Shown: positions 1-5,630 of the stretch, piece by piece | Layout: every line of letters begins with the position of its first letter | Numbering within the stretch: the stretch's first letter is position 1 | Assembly (NCBI GenBank): GCA_003533825.1 | Contig: DQCG01000476.1 | Location: 1 to 6,196, forward strand | Reading direction: 5' to 3' | DNA from: Phycisphaerales bacterium | Lineage (GTDB): Bacteria; Planctomycetota; Phycisphaerae; Sedimentisphaerales; Anaerobacaceae | DNA length: 6,196 nucleotides | Translations under genes and position numbers: made by a program | The notes under the pieces: generated by a model | Database searches by the model: none | What the model was told of the DNA's origin: nothing | The model's input: the letters and a program-made list of their open reading frames with translations, nothing else

Positions 1-70
1 ATTTATGCCTGTTATCGAAGAAATGCTACAAGAAAACAGCGATTGTGACAGCCTTATGGCACTCTGGCTG

Positions 71-114
71 AAAAAACCCTGCAAATTATCGAAAAATCTT
101 CTCTGCCGGAGGGT
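71..114 (-). terminator. Possible weak intrinsic terminator after unit B
   Basis: Reading the minus strand just after the stop of the 246-aa gene, ACCCT, a CCG bulge and GCA can pair with TGC and AGGGT across a loop of about 20 bases. A run of six T follows. The stem is short and bulged and the loop is long, so this is only a candidate for the end of the four-gene unit. The T-run is the best part of the evidence. Nothing else convincing was seen in bases 1-119 on this strand. Confidence 0.35.
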
Positions 115-119
115 GAAAA

Positions 120-860
120 TCAGTCCAGCAATCCCATCATGACTAATCTTGCCTGCTGGCGGAAATCCAGCACCTCCCGGAACTGCTGCTGGGCTGCGAC
201 CCATTGTCTTCTTGCTTTTTCCCTGGCCTTGCGCAGAGCATCGAGTTTCTGGCTGACTTGCACCGGCGTCGTTTGCGGGTCATACAGCAGCCTTTCAAGC
301 TCTTCACAGATTACTTCGCCGTCGGACAGCGAGCCGTCGAAATCCTGCCGGCCGGTGGAGTTGGGGACCATAGTTCCGCCCTGCATACTGCCGCCGGCCT
401 GGAATTGGAAACCACCGCCGAAGCCGCCGCCAAAGCCCTGGGTGCCTCCCGGGCCCGTGCTGAAGCTGGAGAAATTGCTCTGGAAAGGTGGCTTAGTCCC
501 TATGAACGCCTGCTCTCTGTAGCGCTTGACTTTCTTCAATCTCGGCTCGATGACTTTCCACTGCTGATCGTCGGCGCCGAGGGCCTGCTGCATCGCGATG
601 GATTCCTGCTGCTCCATTGCCTTGCGCTGCTCTTCGGCGAGCTGCTGGAAATACCTCATCTTTTCTTCGTGGCTCATGTCGCGCATCCGCTCGAAATCGG
701 GCTGGCCCGGCATTCTCGGCGGCCTGGTGCCGCGCGGCCGTACAGAGCCGGAGCGGCTTGAGAATCCGCTTGATCCGGCGCCCTGTGAAAATAACTGCTG
801 AGCAAATACTCCAAGTGAAAGACATACCACTAATACGAGAATTAATCTTCGCTTTGACAT
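120..860 (-). CDS. Secreted helical protein with Gly-rich linker, Spy/CpxP-like (LTXXQ-like)
   Basis: This is a 246-aa exported protein. Residues 1-26 form a signal peptide (MSKRR, then a hydrophobic core), with likely cleavage near VFA-QQ. A low-complexity Ser/Gly/Arg/Pro stretch (27-53) leads into a charged helical segment (about 55-115, rich in E, Q, K and M). A Gly/Phe/Gln-rich linker (about 136-165) follows, then a second helical segment (about 180-246) ending in LDFRQQARLVMMGLLD. Two charged helices with a late 'L..RQ...L' motif recall the periplasmic Spy/CpxP/ZraP group and secreted planctomycete proteins ending in similar residues; this is pattern memory, not an alignment. The ATG is preceded by AAAGGAG at good spacing, 23 bases after the stop of the 578-aa gene, so it is probably the last gene of the sigma-led operon. 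A role as an envelope stress chaperone or sensor for that sigma factor is inference. Confidence 0.85.
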   Translation of the reverse strand: MSKRRLILVLVVCLSLGVFAQQLFSQGAGSSGFSSRSGSVRPRGTRPPRMPGQPDFERMRDMSHEEKMRYFQQLAEEQRKAMEQQESIAMQQALGADDQQWKVIEPRLKKVKRYREQAFIGTKPPFQSNFSSFSTGPGGTQGFGGGFGGGFQFQAGGSMQGGTMVPNSTGRQDFDGSLSDGEVICEELERLLYDPQTTPVQVSQKLDALRKAREKARRQWVAAQQQFREVLDFRQQARLVMMGLLD

Positions 861-883
861 AGTAAGCTCCTTTCATGATACAA

Positions 884-2620
884 TCAGTATGTGAAAATCT
901 GTACCTTCTGTCGGAATTGTTCGAAATCCTGTTCGCCTTTTGCGAAGGCGTCTATATCGGCTTTTTTTGCGCGGATTGTCAGGACTGTGGCCGAGGATGC
1001 GCCTGCCCCACCGAAGCCGCCCATGCCTCCGACTCCTCCCATGCCGCCGCCCATCATACCGCCTCCGCTCATACCACCCATCATTCCGCCACCGCTGGAA
1101 CCGCCGGAAACACCGTAGCCGCCGAAACTTTCCATGCCACCTGATGAGGTCCCTCCATACATTCCTCCCATGCCGCCCATCATGAAACCTCTGCCGGTAA
1201 AGACGCCGCCGGATTGCCGGCCTCCACCGATGACCGTGAGGATAATCCATTCATCCGCCTGTATGCCCCGGATATTCGCGGCGTGTTTGAGCGTCGTAAT
1301 CAGGTCCCGTTTCAGCTCTTCGACCATCTGGCTGTCATATTCCTCCGGCGGGCCGGACCCTCTTGATCTCCGGGGATCTGTCGGCGAAAACATCTGCTGT
1401 TTTGCCCGCTGCCAGGTCGAATCGACAGGCTCGGCGGTTTGCTCGGCTTGCTGAGATTGCAGTTTCGGCGAAGGAGAGAATGCGAAATTCACCTCCATCG
1501 AGAAAAGCACGCCGTAGCCCTGTAAATAGGTAGCCTCAGTCCGGCGGTTATCCCTGCCGAAGAAATCGCCGAAATCGGTGAAAACTCCCTGAATCCGGCG
1601 AGTCTCCTTGAACCGCTCGTCAAGAATAAGCGACATAACCTGCATATCTTCCATGATTTCCGCAAGGTCTTCCGCTTTGACCTCGGCGGCGGGAACCACC
1701 AGTACCTTCCGGCCGGCTGTGGGAGCTAGTGCAGATCGATAACCTGATGAACGCCCTGTTCGTCGGGAACTTATAACTGCCCGCGGATTCCAGTCTCCAT
1801 ATATGTCATCATACATCATGTCCGCTGCTCTTGCCGGCTGTTCGGGCCGGCCGTCTCTCATGTTCGTTGTCACATTGGTAAATGACATAGACGGTGGATT
1901 GAACTGGAAACCTTCCTTCTTGAGCTTCAGCTCTCCGCTCCAGCCGTAGGGCACCTTGATATTGAATCTGCCTCGGGCGTCTGTGACGCTGGATTCGCCG
2001 CTGCTCGCTGAGACCCGTACGCCCGGGATAGGACTGCTTCCGATAATTACTACATCCGAGATCGTAAATGTCAGTTGCTCAGCGGCATAGTTTTGATTTT
2101 TTAGGTTGGCAATGACTTTTGGGTATCTTTTGCTGGTGGGTTTGAACGTATAACCTTCTTTGACAGGCCTCACCCCACCGCTCCAGCCATGCATTACGGT
2201 GCTTGTGTAAGAGCCTGTCTCGTCAGAAAAAATATTGTCAGGAAGACCTTGCATCTCCACTCCCGGAAGTTCAACCTTACCGGAAATAGTGTAGGTAATT
2301 ATTTTTGGTGCGTAGTTATCATTAGTCTGATTGGAAATAAGATTGTGGTATATCATGCTGGCTGGTTCGAACGAGTATCCTTCCTTCGCAGGTGTTACCG
2401 TACCGCTCCAGCCATAGTTAACGGTAACTGTGTAAAAACCATTTCTATCTGTCACAGGGTTACCCGGCAGACCATTCATTTTCACGCCGCCCACTCCTGC
2501 GTTACCGGAGATGGTAAACGTTTGTTTTTTTCCTTCGGGGCTTGTTTGTGCCGTAGCGGGATTTGCCACCTCCAGACTGAAAACAACGAGCAAAATAATT
2601 GTTCGATTTAAATATCTCAT
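884..2620 (-). CDS. Secreted protein with three Ig-like/regulatory-like repeats and a Gly/Met-rich insertion
   Basis: This is a 578-aa exported protein. Residues 1-24 are a signal peptide with likely cleavage at PATA-Q. Three tandem repeats of about 75-80 aa follow (33-107, 108-182, 183-257). Each opens with FTIS/YTIS, has a GV...(G/S) stretch and a D..G.(Y/F) turn, then (Y/H)GWSG, KEGY/F.F.P and a closing N..N.(N/R) segment, like carboxypeptidase-regulatory or SdrD-B type beta-sandwich domains. After a polar linker (258-303) comes a core: RKVLVVPAAEV, EDMQVMSLILDERF (about 325-337), TEATYLQGYGVLFSMEVNF (361-379), an LITTLKHAANIRGIQADEW stretch (440-458), then a beta-strand TVIGGG. A Gly/Met-rich insert (465-540) interrupts it before TVLTIRAKKADIDAFAKG and the C-terminus QKVQIFTY. 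I recall this core from Phycisphaerae secreted proteins of unknown function. No catalytic motif is visible. The ATG has AAAGGA seven bases upstream and starts 24 bases after the membrane-protein stop, so it is in the same operon. It may act outside the membrane as the sigma module's sensor or output. Confidence 0.9.
   Translation of the reverse strand: MRYLNRTIILLVVFSLEVANPATAQTSPEGKKQTFTISGNAGVGGVKMNGLPGNPVTDRNGFYTVTVNYGWSGTVTPAKEGYSFEPASMIYHNLISNQTNDNYAPKIITYTISGKVELPGVEMQGLPDNIFSDETGSYTSTVMHGWSGGVRPVKEGYTFKPTSKRYPKVIANLKNQNYAAEQLTFTISDVVIIGSSPIPGVRVSASSGESSVTDARGRFNIKVPYGWSGELKLKKEGFQFNPPSMSFTNVTTNMRDGRPEQPARAADMMYDDIYGDWNPRAVISSRRTGRSSGYRSALAPTAGRKVLVVPAAEVKAEDLAEIMEDMQVMSLILDERFKETRRIQGVFTDFGDFFGRDNRRTEATYLQGYGVLFSMEVNFAFSPSPKLQSQQAEQTAEPVDSTWQRAKQQMFSPTDPRRSRGSGPPEEYDSQMVEELKRDLITTLKHAANIRGIQADEWIILTVIGGGRQSGGVFTGRGFMMGGMGGMYGGTSSGGMESFGGYGVSGGSSGGGMMGGMSGGGMMGGGMGGVGGMGGFGGAGASSATVLTIRAKKADIDAFAKGEQDFEQFRQKVQIFTY
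1001..1228 (-). repeat. Gly/Met-rich low-complexity coding tract
   Basis: This stretch encodes residues 465-540 of the 578-aa secreted protein. It is built of GGM, GGGMMGG and GGMGG units with about twelve methionines and almost no charge. On the plus strand it appears as repeated CCGCC/CAT/TCC triplets. It sits between two segments that look like one continuous fold (a strand ending TVIGGG and a strand beginning ATVLTIRAKK), so it is probably a flexible loop whose length can vary by repeat slippage. Confidence 0.8.
1850..2524 (-). repeat. Three tandem Ig-like domain repeats (coding)
   Basis: Three units of about 225 to 243 bases encode residues 33-107, 108-182 and 183-257 of the 578-aa protein. 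The repeated core is (Y/H)GWSG, with tryptophans at residues 71, 146 and 227, followed by K-EG-(Y/F)-x-F-x-P. The DNA keeps a shared CCGCTCCAGCC block (plus strand) at all three GWSG sites near 1935, 2178 and 2403. Units 1 and 2 are closest to each other. Unit 3 has an extra insertion (VVIIGSSPIPG) and a more canonical VTDARGRF turn. Confidence 0.85.
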
Positions 2621-2644
2621 TGTCTAATCCTTTCATTTTAAGGT

Positions 2645-3292
2645 TCAATTTTCAGATACATCAGGCGCCGGGCCTCCCCGTTCAGCGCATAACAGATCGT
2701 CCGTCCGTGCGGCAAGTGTCACCAGGCCGCTGCCAAAGCGGGATTCGATATAGTCGAAGGCCGCCGCCATTCTTTGGCGGTCCTGAATTCGGGCCGCTTC
2801 GATTAACCGGATAAGCTCATTCAGGCGCTGATCGGTGCGCGTGCCCGAAGCTGCAAGAGTTTGTGCGGCGAACTCTGTCAAATCACGCCGGACCTGCCGG
2901 GCAAGCTCATCTTTGACCTTTACGTTGCTCGTTGCGAGCGTCGACTGCCAGCGGTCGTCCATCTCGCTGAGCAGCTCCTGCTGAATCGCCGGCACCAGCG
3001 ATGATTTCAGCGAGCTTTCCAGAGCGATCTGAAGCTCCTGTACGTCCAGTGGTTCAGGTGCCGAGAGTCGCCCGCCAATAAATCCGGCGCCAATCATCAA
3101 CACTGCTGCTGCGGCAAGTTTCATTAGCCTGCCGATAAACGATGGTGGGGCAAGCCCCACCCTACGGCCTTCGCCGGCTATCAGAACATCGCGGGCCTTC
3201 TGTATTGCACGAGCTGTAGCTTCTTGTCCCGGCACGACCTGCGAGAGACGTTTGAGGCAGTCGAGGATTTTGTTTTCATCTATTTGCGACAT
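2645..3292 (-). CDS. Single-span membrane protein after sigma factor, putative anti-sigma factor
   Basis: This is a 215-aa protein. I chose the ATG at 3292 because AAGGAG lies seven bases upstream and the product begins MSQIDENKILDCLKRL; the frame is open further upstream, but that part overlaps the sigma gene in another frame. Residues 1-40 form a short charged helical N-terminus with PGQEATARAIQKARDVL. Residues 55-75 (about LMKLAAAAVLMIGAGFIGG) are one membrane span, and 80-200 are long amphipathic, probably coiled-coil helices rich in E, Q, R and L. The basic residues before the span suggest N-in, C-out topology. The start overlaps the sigma gene by 17 bases, which points to coupled translation and a regulatory partnership, as in ECF sigma/anti-sigma pairs. 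The zinc anti-sigma motif HxxxCxxC is absent, so the role is inferred from position and topology. Residues 43-50 are encoded by a palindromic repeat. Confidence 0.85.
   Translation of the reverse strand: MSQIDENKILDCLKRLSQVVPGQEATARAIQKARDVLIAGEGRRVGLAPPSFIGRLMKLAAAAVLMIGAGFIGGRLSAPEPLDVQELQIALESSLKSSLVPAIQQELLSEMDDRWQSTLATSNVKVKDELARQVRRDLTEFAAQTLAASGTRTDQRLNELIRLIEAARIQDRQRMAAAFDYIESRFGSGLVTLAARTDDLLCAERGGPAPDVSEN
3144..3161. repeat. Palindromic REP-like element inside coding sequence
   Basis: GGTGGGGC and GCCCCACC form perfect 8-base arms around an AA spacer, with CTACGG following on the plus strand. The type 'GTAGGGTGGGGC..GCCCCACC' is, from memory, a common dispersed repeat in several bacterial genomes, including planctomycetes. 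It is the only copy I see in the window. It is read in frame as part of GRRVGLAPPS in the cytoplasmic linker just before the membrane span of the 215-aa protein. Confidence 0.65.
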
Positions 3293-3818
3293 TATGTATC
3301 TCCTTGTTGGAAGATTTATGTTCGTTGGATCCGAGGATATTTCGAAGGTTACGTATAGCCCTGGAGCATAAGGCCCGGACCTGGTGGGATGTCTTGCCCA
3401 GTTGTTCGGCGATATTATCGTATGATTCCTGCTGGAGGTAACGCATGACAAGCACTTCGCGGGACGATTTCTTAAGCCGGCCGACCGCATCCAGCGTCTC
3501 GGTCAGTTCTTCGGTGTGGATGAGCTTGCGCAGAGGCGAATCCTCCGTTGATACCGGCTCGCCGGCCTGCCCCATCGTTAAAACGGTTCGCTTCTGGCTG
3601 CGCCGCCAGTCGAAGGCTAAGTTAATCGCCGCCCTGCGTGCGTAGGCGTTCAGGTTGGCGATGTTGCCGGCGCCTCTTGAATTATTAAGTTTTATGAATA
3701 ATTCCTGCATAAGCTCCTCGGCGACTTCTTCGCGCAGTGTCAGCCTTGTCAAAAGCGCGTACAAATCCGCTCCCGATTTGTCCAGTAACTCCAAAAGCTC
3801 TTTTTGCCGGCTACTCAA
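3276..3818 (-). CDS. ECF-type RNA polymerase sigma factor (second unit)
   Basis: This 180-aa protein has the size and layout of group 4 (ECF) sigma factors. Region 2 spans about residues 15-80, with the typical VAEELMQELFIKL and a basic LNAYARRAAINLAFDWRRSQKR stretch for core binding and -10 recognition. After an acidic linker (84-105), region 4 spans about 106-160 and ends in the helix-turn-helix ESYDNIAEQLGKTSHQVRALCSRAIRNLR for -35 recognition. The start is a TTG: a TGA lies upstream in frame, no ATG fits, and a strong AGGAGG sits four bases before it. The gene has its own promoter candidate and follows the terminator of the upstream unit. Its last 17 bases overlap the membrane-protein gene, which suggests the two are made together. 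The residues after 165 are a polar tail beyond the domain. It does not look like a recent copy of the other sigma factor in the window. Confidence 0.93.
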   Translation of the reverse strand: MSSRQKELLELLDKSGADLYALLTRLTLREEVAEELMQELFIKLNNSRGAGNIANLNAYARRAAINLAFDWRRSQKRTVLTMGQAGEPVSTEDSPLRKLIHTEELTETLDAVGRLKKSSREVLVMRYLQQESYDNIAEQLGKTSHQVRALCSRAIRNLRNILGSNEHKSSNKEIHNVANR

Positions 3819-3822
3819 ATAA

Positions 3823-3828
3823 CCTCCT
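3823..3828 (-). promoter_or_regulatory. Strong Shine-Dalgarno that fixes a TTG start
   Basis: AGGAGG on the minus strand lies four bases (TTAT) before the TTG at 3818. The perfect core supports the TTG as the real start of the second sigma gene even though the spacing is shorter than usual. Confidence 0.75.
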
Positions 3829-3853
3829 GTTTCTCGAATTCTCGTACTTCACC

Positions 3854-3884
3854 ATTATAGACGAAAAAGACCGCCCCGGCGCAA
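3854..3884 (-). promoter_or_regulatory. Putative promoter of the second sigma operon
   Basis: A perfect TATAAT (3859-3854) sits about 35 bases before the TTG start. It predicts transcription from near 3847 and a short leader holding the AGGAGG. The best -35 match is TTGCGC (3884-3879) with a long 19-base spacer, so the -35 is weak. The bases CGTC directly upstream of TATAAT, after a run of five T, also resemble the -10 of some ECF-dependent promoters, which would fit autoregulation. No AAC-type -35 was found at the matching distance, so that reading is speculative. Confidence 0.55.
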
Positions 3885-3914
3885 CTTCTTATTCGGGAGA
3901 TTTTTTCATATTAG

Positions 3915-3929
3915 GTGCCGACACGGCAC
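3915..3929. repeat. Inverted repeat between the two units
   Basis: GTGCCG and CGGCAC form perfect 6-base arms around ACA. It lies directly after the T-run of the upstream terminator and about 55 bases upstream of the TATAAT of the second sigma operon. It could be an operator half-site pair, a second small hairpin aiding termination, or chance. Confidence 0.4.
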
Positions 3930-3974
3930 AAAAAAAAGCCGCCCCCCGCATTTCATCGGCAGGAGCCGGCTTTT
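3930..3974 (-). terminator. Intrinsic terminator of the first sigma operon
   Basis: On the minus strand, AAAAGCCG pairs perfectly with CGGCTTTT. After one mismatch, CTCCTGC pairs with GCGGGGG (two G-T pairs) around the loop CGATGAAAT, and the stem runs into a tract of eight T. It begins about 23 bases after the stop of the 394-aa gene. This is a standard strong terminator and separates the two operons. Confidence 0.85.
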
Positions 3975-3996
3975 GTCCGGTCATAATGCAATCAGA

Positions 3997-5181
3997 CTAT
4001 TTCGGAACCTTGAATTCGTATTCGTGGATTTTGTCTTTGTGCAGGTCTTTGCCCAGGCACTTTAATACAAAACCGTCCTTCGTCTTTTCATATCTAAAAG
4101 CCTTATCGCTGAATAAATCCTTCGGCGAATCTACTGGAATCTCGTCCGGCAACTCACCGGCTCTGGCCTTGTGTGCATAAATGCTAAGGGCAGAGTTCAG
4201 AGCATTAACAGAGGTTTTGTATCTGGTCTCCATGCTTAGGAGTTTTGGCAGCGTTGGTGCGAATATTACTGCAAAAACAGCTCCGGGATTTGTGGATGCG
4301 TCCTTAATGGACTTTTGAGTAAGTTCCTCTAATTGTCTATATGCCTCCGGATAGGGCATATTCAGTACTTCCTGAACAGTTGTAATAAAATCTTTATAGT
4401 ATGTTCTGCCTGCCTTAAAAAATGCTTCGTCGCCTTGTTTTATTTTTTCGAGCGAATCAGCCGGCAGCTTTTTCCATATTTCGTCATCAGACTCTAAATC
4501 AAGTATATCGGCGAGTTTTTCCTTACGCATTTCACGAACAGCTATTTCCGATTCGGTTTTCAGTACAGTTTTGAACGAAGATTGCTTTTGCGAAACGGTA
4601 ATAATCTTGCCTTTAAGCCAAGCTAACATCTCAGCGCTATTCGATGTCCTTGAGAGAATATTCTTGATCGTCTTATCTGATTTTGCATGAATGGCAATAC
4701 CTACAAGGTTTGATATTAACAAATCATCGCTGCTAATATGGTTGGCCATTCTATGGGCCGTCAAACAACGACTGAATGCCTCCTTGATATTTCCATCTTC
4801 TGTCAGTTTCTGTGCATCTGTTACAAGCAAAAAAGCTGCCTTCCTTGCCTTTGAAAGTTCCGGCATCGGCAGATCGAAACCCTTTGAATGATCAAGCGCC
4901 CATTCACATTTTTCGATTTTTGATGCCTCCTCCAGAATTTTTAGGGCAGATTGACTATACTCAAGATGTTCTCTGATTTGTTCATTAGATTTTATCTTGC
5001 CGTCGATGAAGTCTGCCATTACTTCCGTAGGAACATTCACTGATTCCTGCAGCAGCATAAATGCCTTATAGTAGAGTATTGCTGCGTTGTCCGGAGGATA
5101 TGCAGAAACGGCGGTATTAGTGACAAATGCAATTAGTAGCAACAAAGTGACGTGCGATTTTATTGAATGAATCGTATTCAT
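3997..5181 (-). CDS. Secreted helical protein of unknown function, planctomycete-type family
   Basis: This is a 394-aa exported protein. Residues 1-27 are a signal peptide with cleavage likely at AVSA-YPP. The body is mainly helical. A conserved-looking core includes LPMPELSKARKAAFLLVTDAQ (about 104-124) and AFSRCLTAHRMANHISSDD followed by LLISNLVGIAI (about 135-164), a pattern I recall from secreted planctomycete proteins of unknown function. The C-terminal 65 residues (NALNSALSIYAHKARAGELPDEI, then LF, RYEKTKDGFVLKCLGKD) match the layout of the end of GspG-like pseudopilins and related planctomycete proteins: a helix, a G.LP turn, an LF-SDK-F-Y segment and a DGF.L...G.D strand. No catalytic motif is seen. 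The ATG overlaps the preceding stop by four bases (ATGA) and has AAGGA seven bases upstream, so it belongs to the sigma operon. It is clearly more AT-rich than its neighbours. It may be the regulated product or an outside sensor. Confidence 0.88.
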   Translation of the reverse strand: MNTIHSIKSHVTLLLLIAFVTNTAVSAYPPDNAAILYYKAFMLLQESVNVPTEVMADFIDGKIKSNEQIREHLEYSQSALKILEEASKIEKCEWALDHSKGFDLPMPELSKARKAAFLLVTDAQKLTEDGNIKEAFSRCLTAHRMANHISSDDLLISNLVGIAIHAKSDKTIKNILSRTSNSAEMLAWLKGKIITVSQKQSSFKTVLKTESEIAVREMRKEKLADILDLESDDEIWKKLPADSLEKIKQGDEAFFKAGRTYYKDFITTVQEVLNMPYPEAYRQLEELTQKSIKDASTNPGAVFAVIFAPTLPKLLSMETRYKTSVNALNSALSIYAHKARAGELPDEIPVDSPKDLFSDKAFRYEKTKDGFVLKCLGKDLHKDKIHEYEFKVPK

Positions 5182-5630
5182 AATTCCGTCCTTTCCAGGT
5201 CAATTTCAATTTCAGTAAATAATTCTTTCACGTTTAATATATCCATCTGCGGTCCCTGCATCTCTAAAGCCTTGTCGCATTGTCTTTCTATCGCTTCTAT
5301 TCCTCCATGACGATAAGCTATCATTAACGACTTGGCTGTCAACATTTCAGCGGGGGATTTCGCAACACTTACCGTTTCCGGCGGCGGCTGTACGGGTGGA
5401 TTCCGGTAAACCATCAGCAGGCCGATTGCCACGAGAATCACCGCCGCGGCGGTGAGCCTTGCCGCCCTGCTCCGGAGGAGTATCCCGGCGGCATTCGTTT
5501 TATTGGCTCGAATGGTATCGTCCATCGCCGCGAACGAATCGTTTAAAGTCCGCTTGTCCATTGCGCCGCCTGTATTGACATGCGGCTTTTCGAGTTTTAC
5601 AGATTCTTCAATTTTTTCCGTAGGTTTCAT
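5178..5630 (-). CDS. Small single-span membrane protein after sigma factor, putative anti-sigma
   Basis: This is a 150-aa protein. Residues 1-52 are a polar, probably cytoplasmic N-terminus. After the basic LLRSRAAR, residues 57-75 (LTAAAVILVAIGLLMVY) form one membrane span. A Pro-rich stretch (NPPVQPPPET) and a helical domain (about 92-150, with one Cys at 118) would lie outside. The ATG overlaps the sigma stop by four bases (ATGA) and there is no good Shine-Dalgarno, so translation probably depends on the sigma gene. The downstream gene is joined in the same way. This position, size and topology fit a sigma regulator, and many planctomycete ECF genes are followed by such a protein. There is no HxxxCxxC zinc motif and no recognised anti-sigma domain, so the role is inferred. 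It shares layout, but little visible sequence, with the 215-aa protein of the second unit. Confidence 0.85.
   Translation of the reverse strand: MKPTEKIEESVKLEKPHVNTGGAMDKRTLNDSFAAMDDTIRANKTNAAGILLRSRAARLTAAAVILVAIGLLMVYRNPPVQPPPETVSVAKSPAEMLTAKSLMIAYRHGGIEAIERQCDKALEMQGPQMDILNVKELFTEIEIDLERTEL

Noticed and set aside
204..761. A 185-aa open frame on the plus strand opposite the 246-aa secreted protein gene (also one at 139-522)
   Set aside because: These are shadows of the GC-rich minus-strand gene. The opposite frame has a signal peptide, a good ribosome site and an operon position; the plus-strand frames have none of these.
873..1250. A minus-strand 125-aa frame rich in Arg and Gly, and plus-strand Pro/His-rich frames, over the Gly/Met tract
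   Set aside because: The repeated GGN codons of the real gene keep the other frames open. Their one-sided Arg, Pro or His composition is what frame-shifted Gly/Met codons would give.
884..2620. PE-PGRS-like or silk-like protein reading of the Gly-rich secreted gene
   Set aside because: The Gly-rich part is only about 76 of 578 residues and is flanked by ordinary folded segments.
3293..3490. A 66-residue N-terminal extension of the 215-aa membrane protein, from an ATG at 3490
   Set aside because: It lies entirely inside the sigma gene in another frame, while the ATG at 3292 has AAGGAG at ideal distance and gives a sensible N-terminus.
3813..3855. A 14-codon leader ORF (ATG GTG AAG...) ending in TAG just past the TTG start of the second sigma gene
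   Set aside because: Its ATG overlaps the TATAAT box, so it would not be in a transcript started from that promoter.
3737..4180. A plus-strand 147-aa frame across the intergenic region
   Set aside because: It runs across the terminator, the promoter region and the ends of two minus-strand genes and has no recognisable product.
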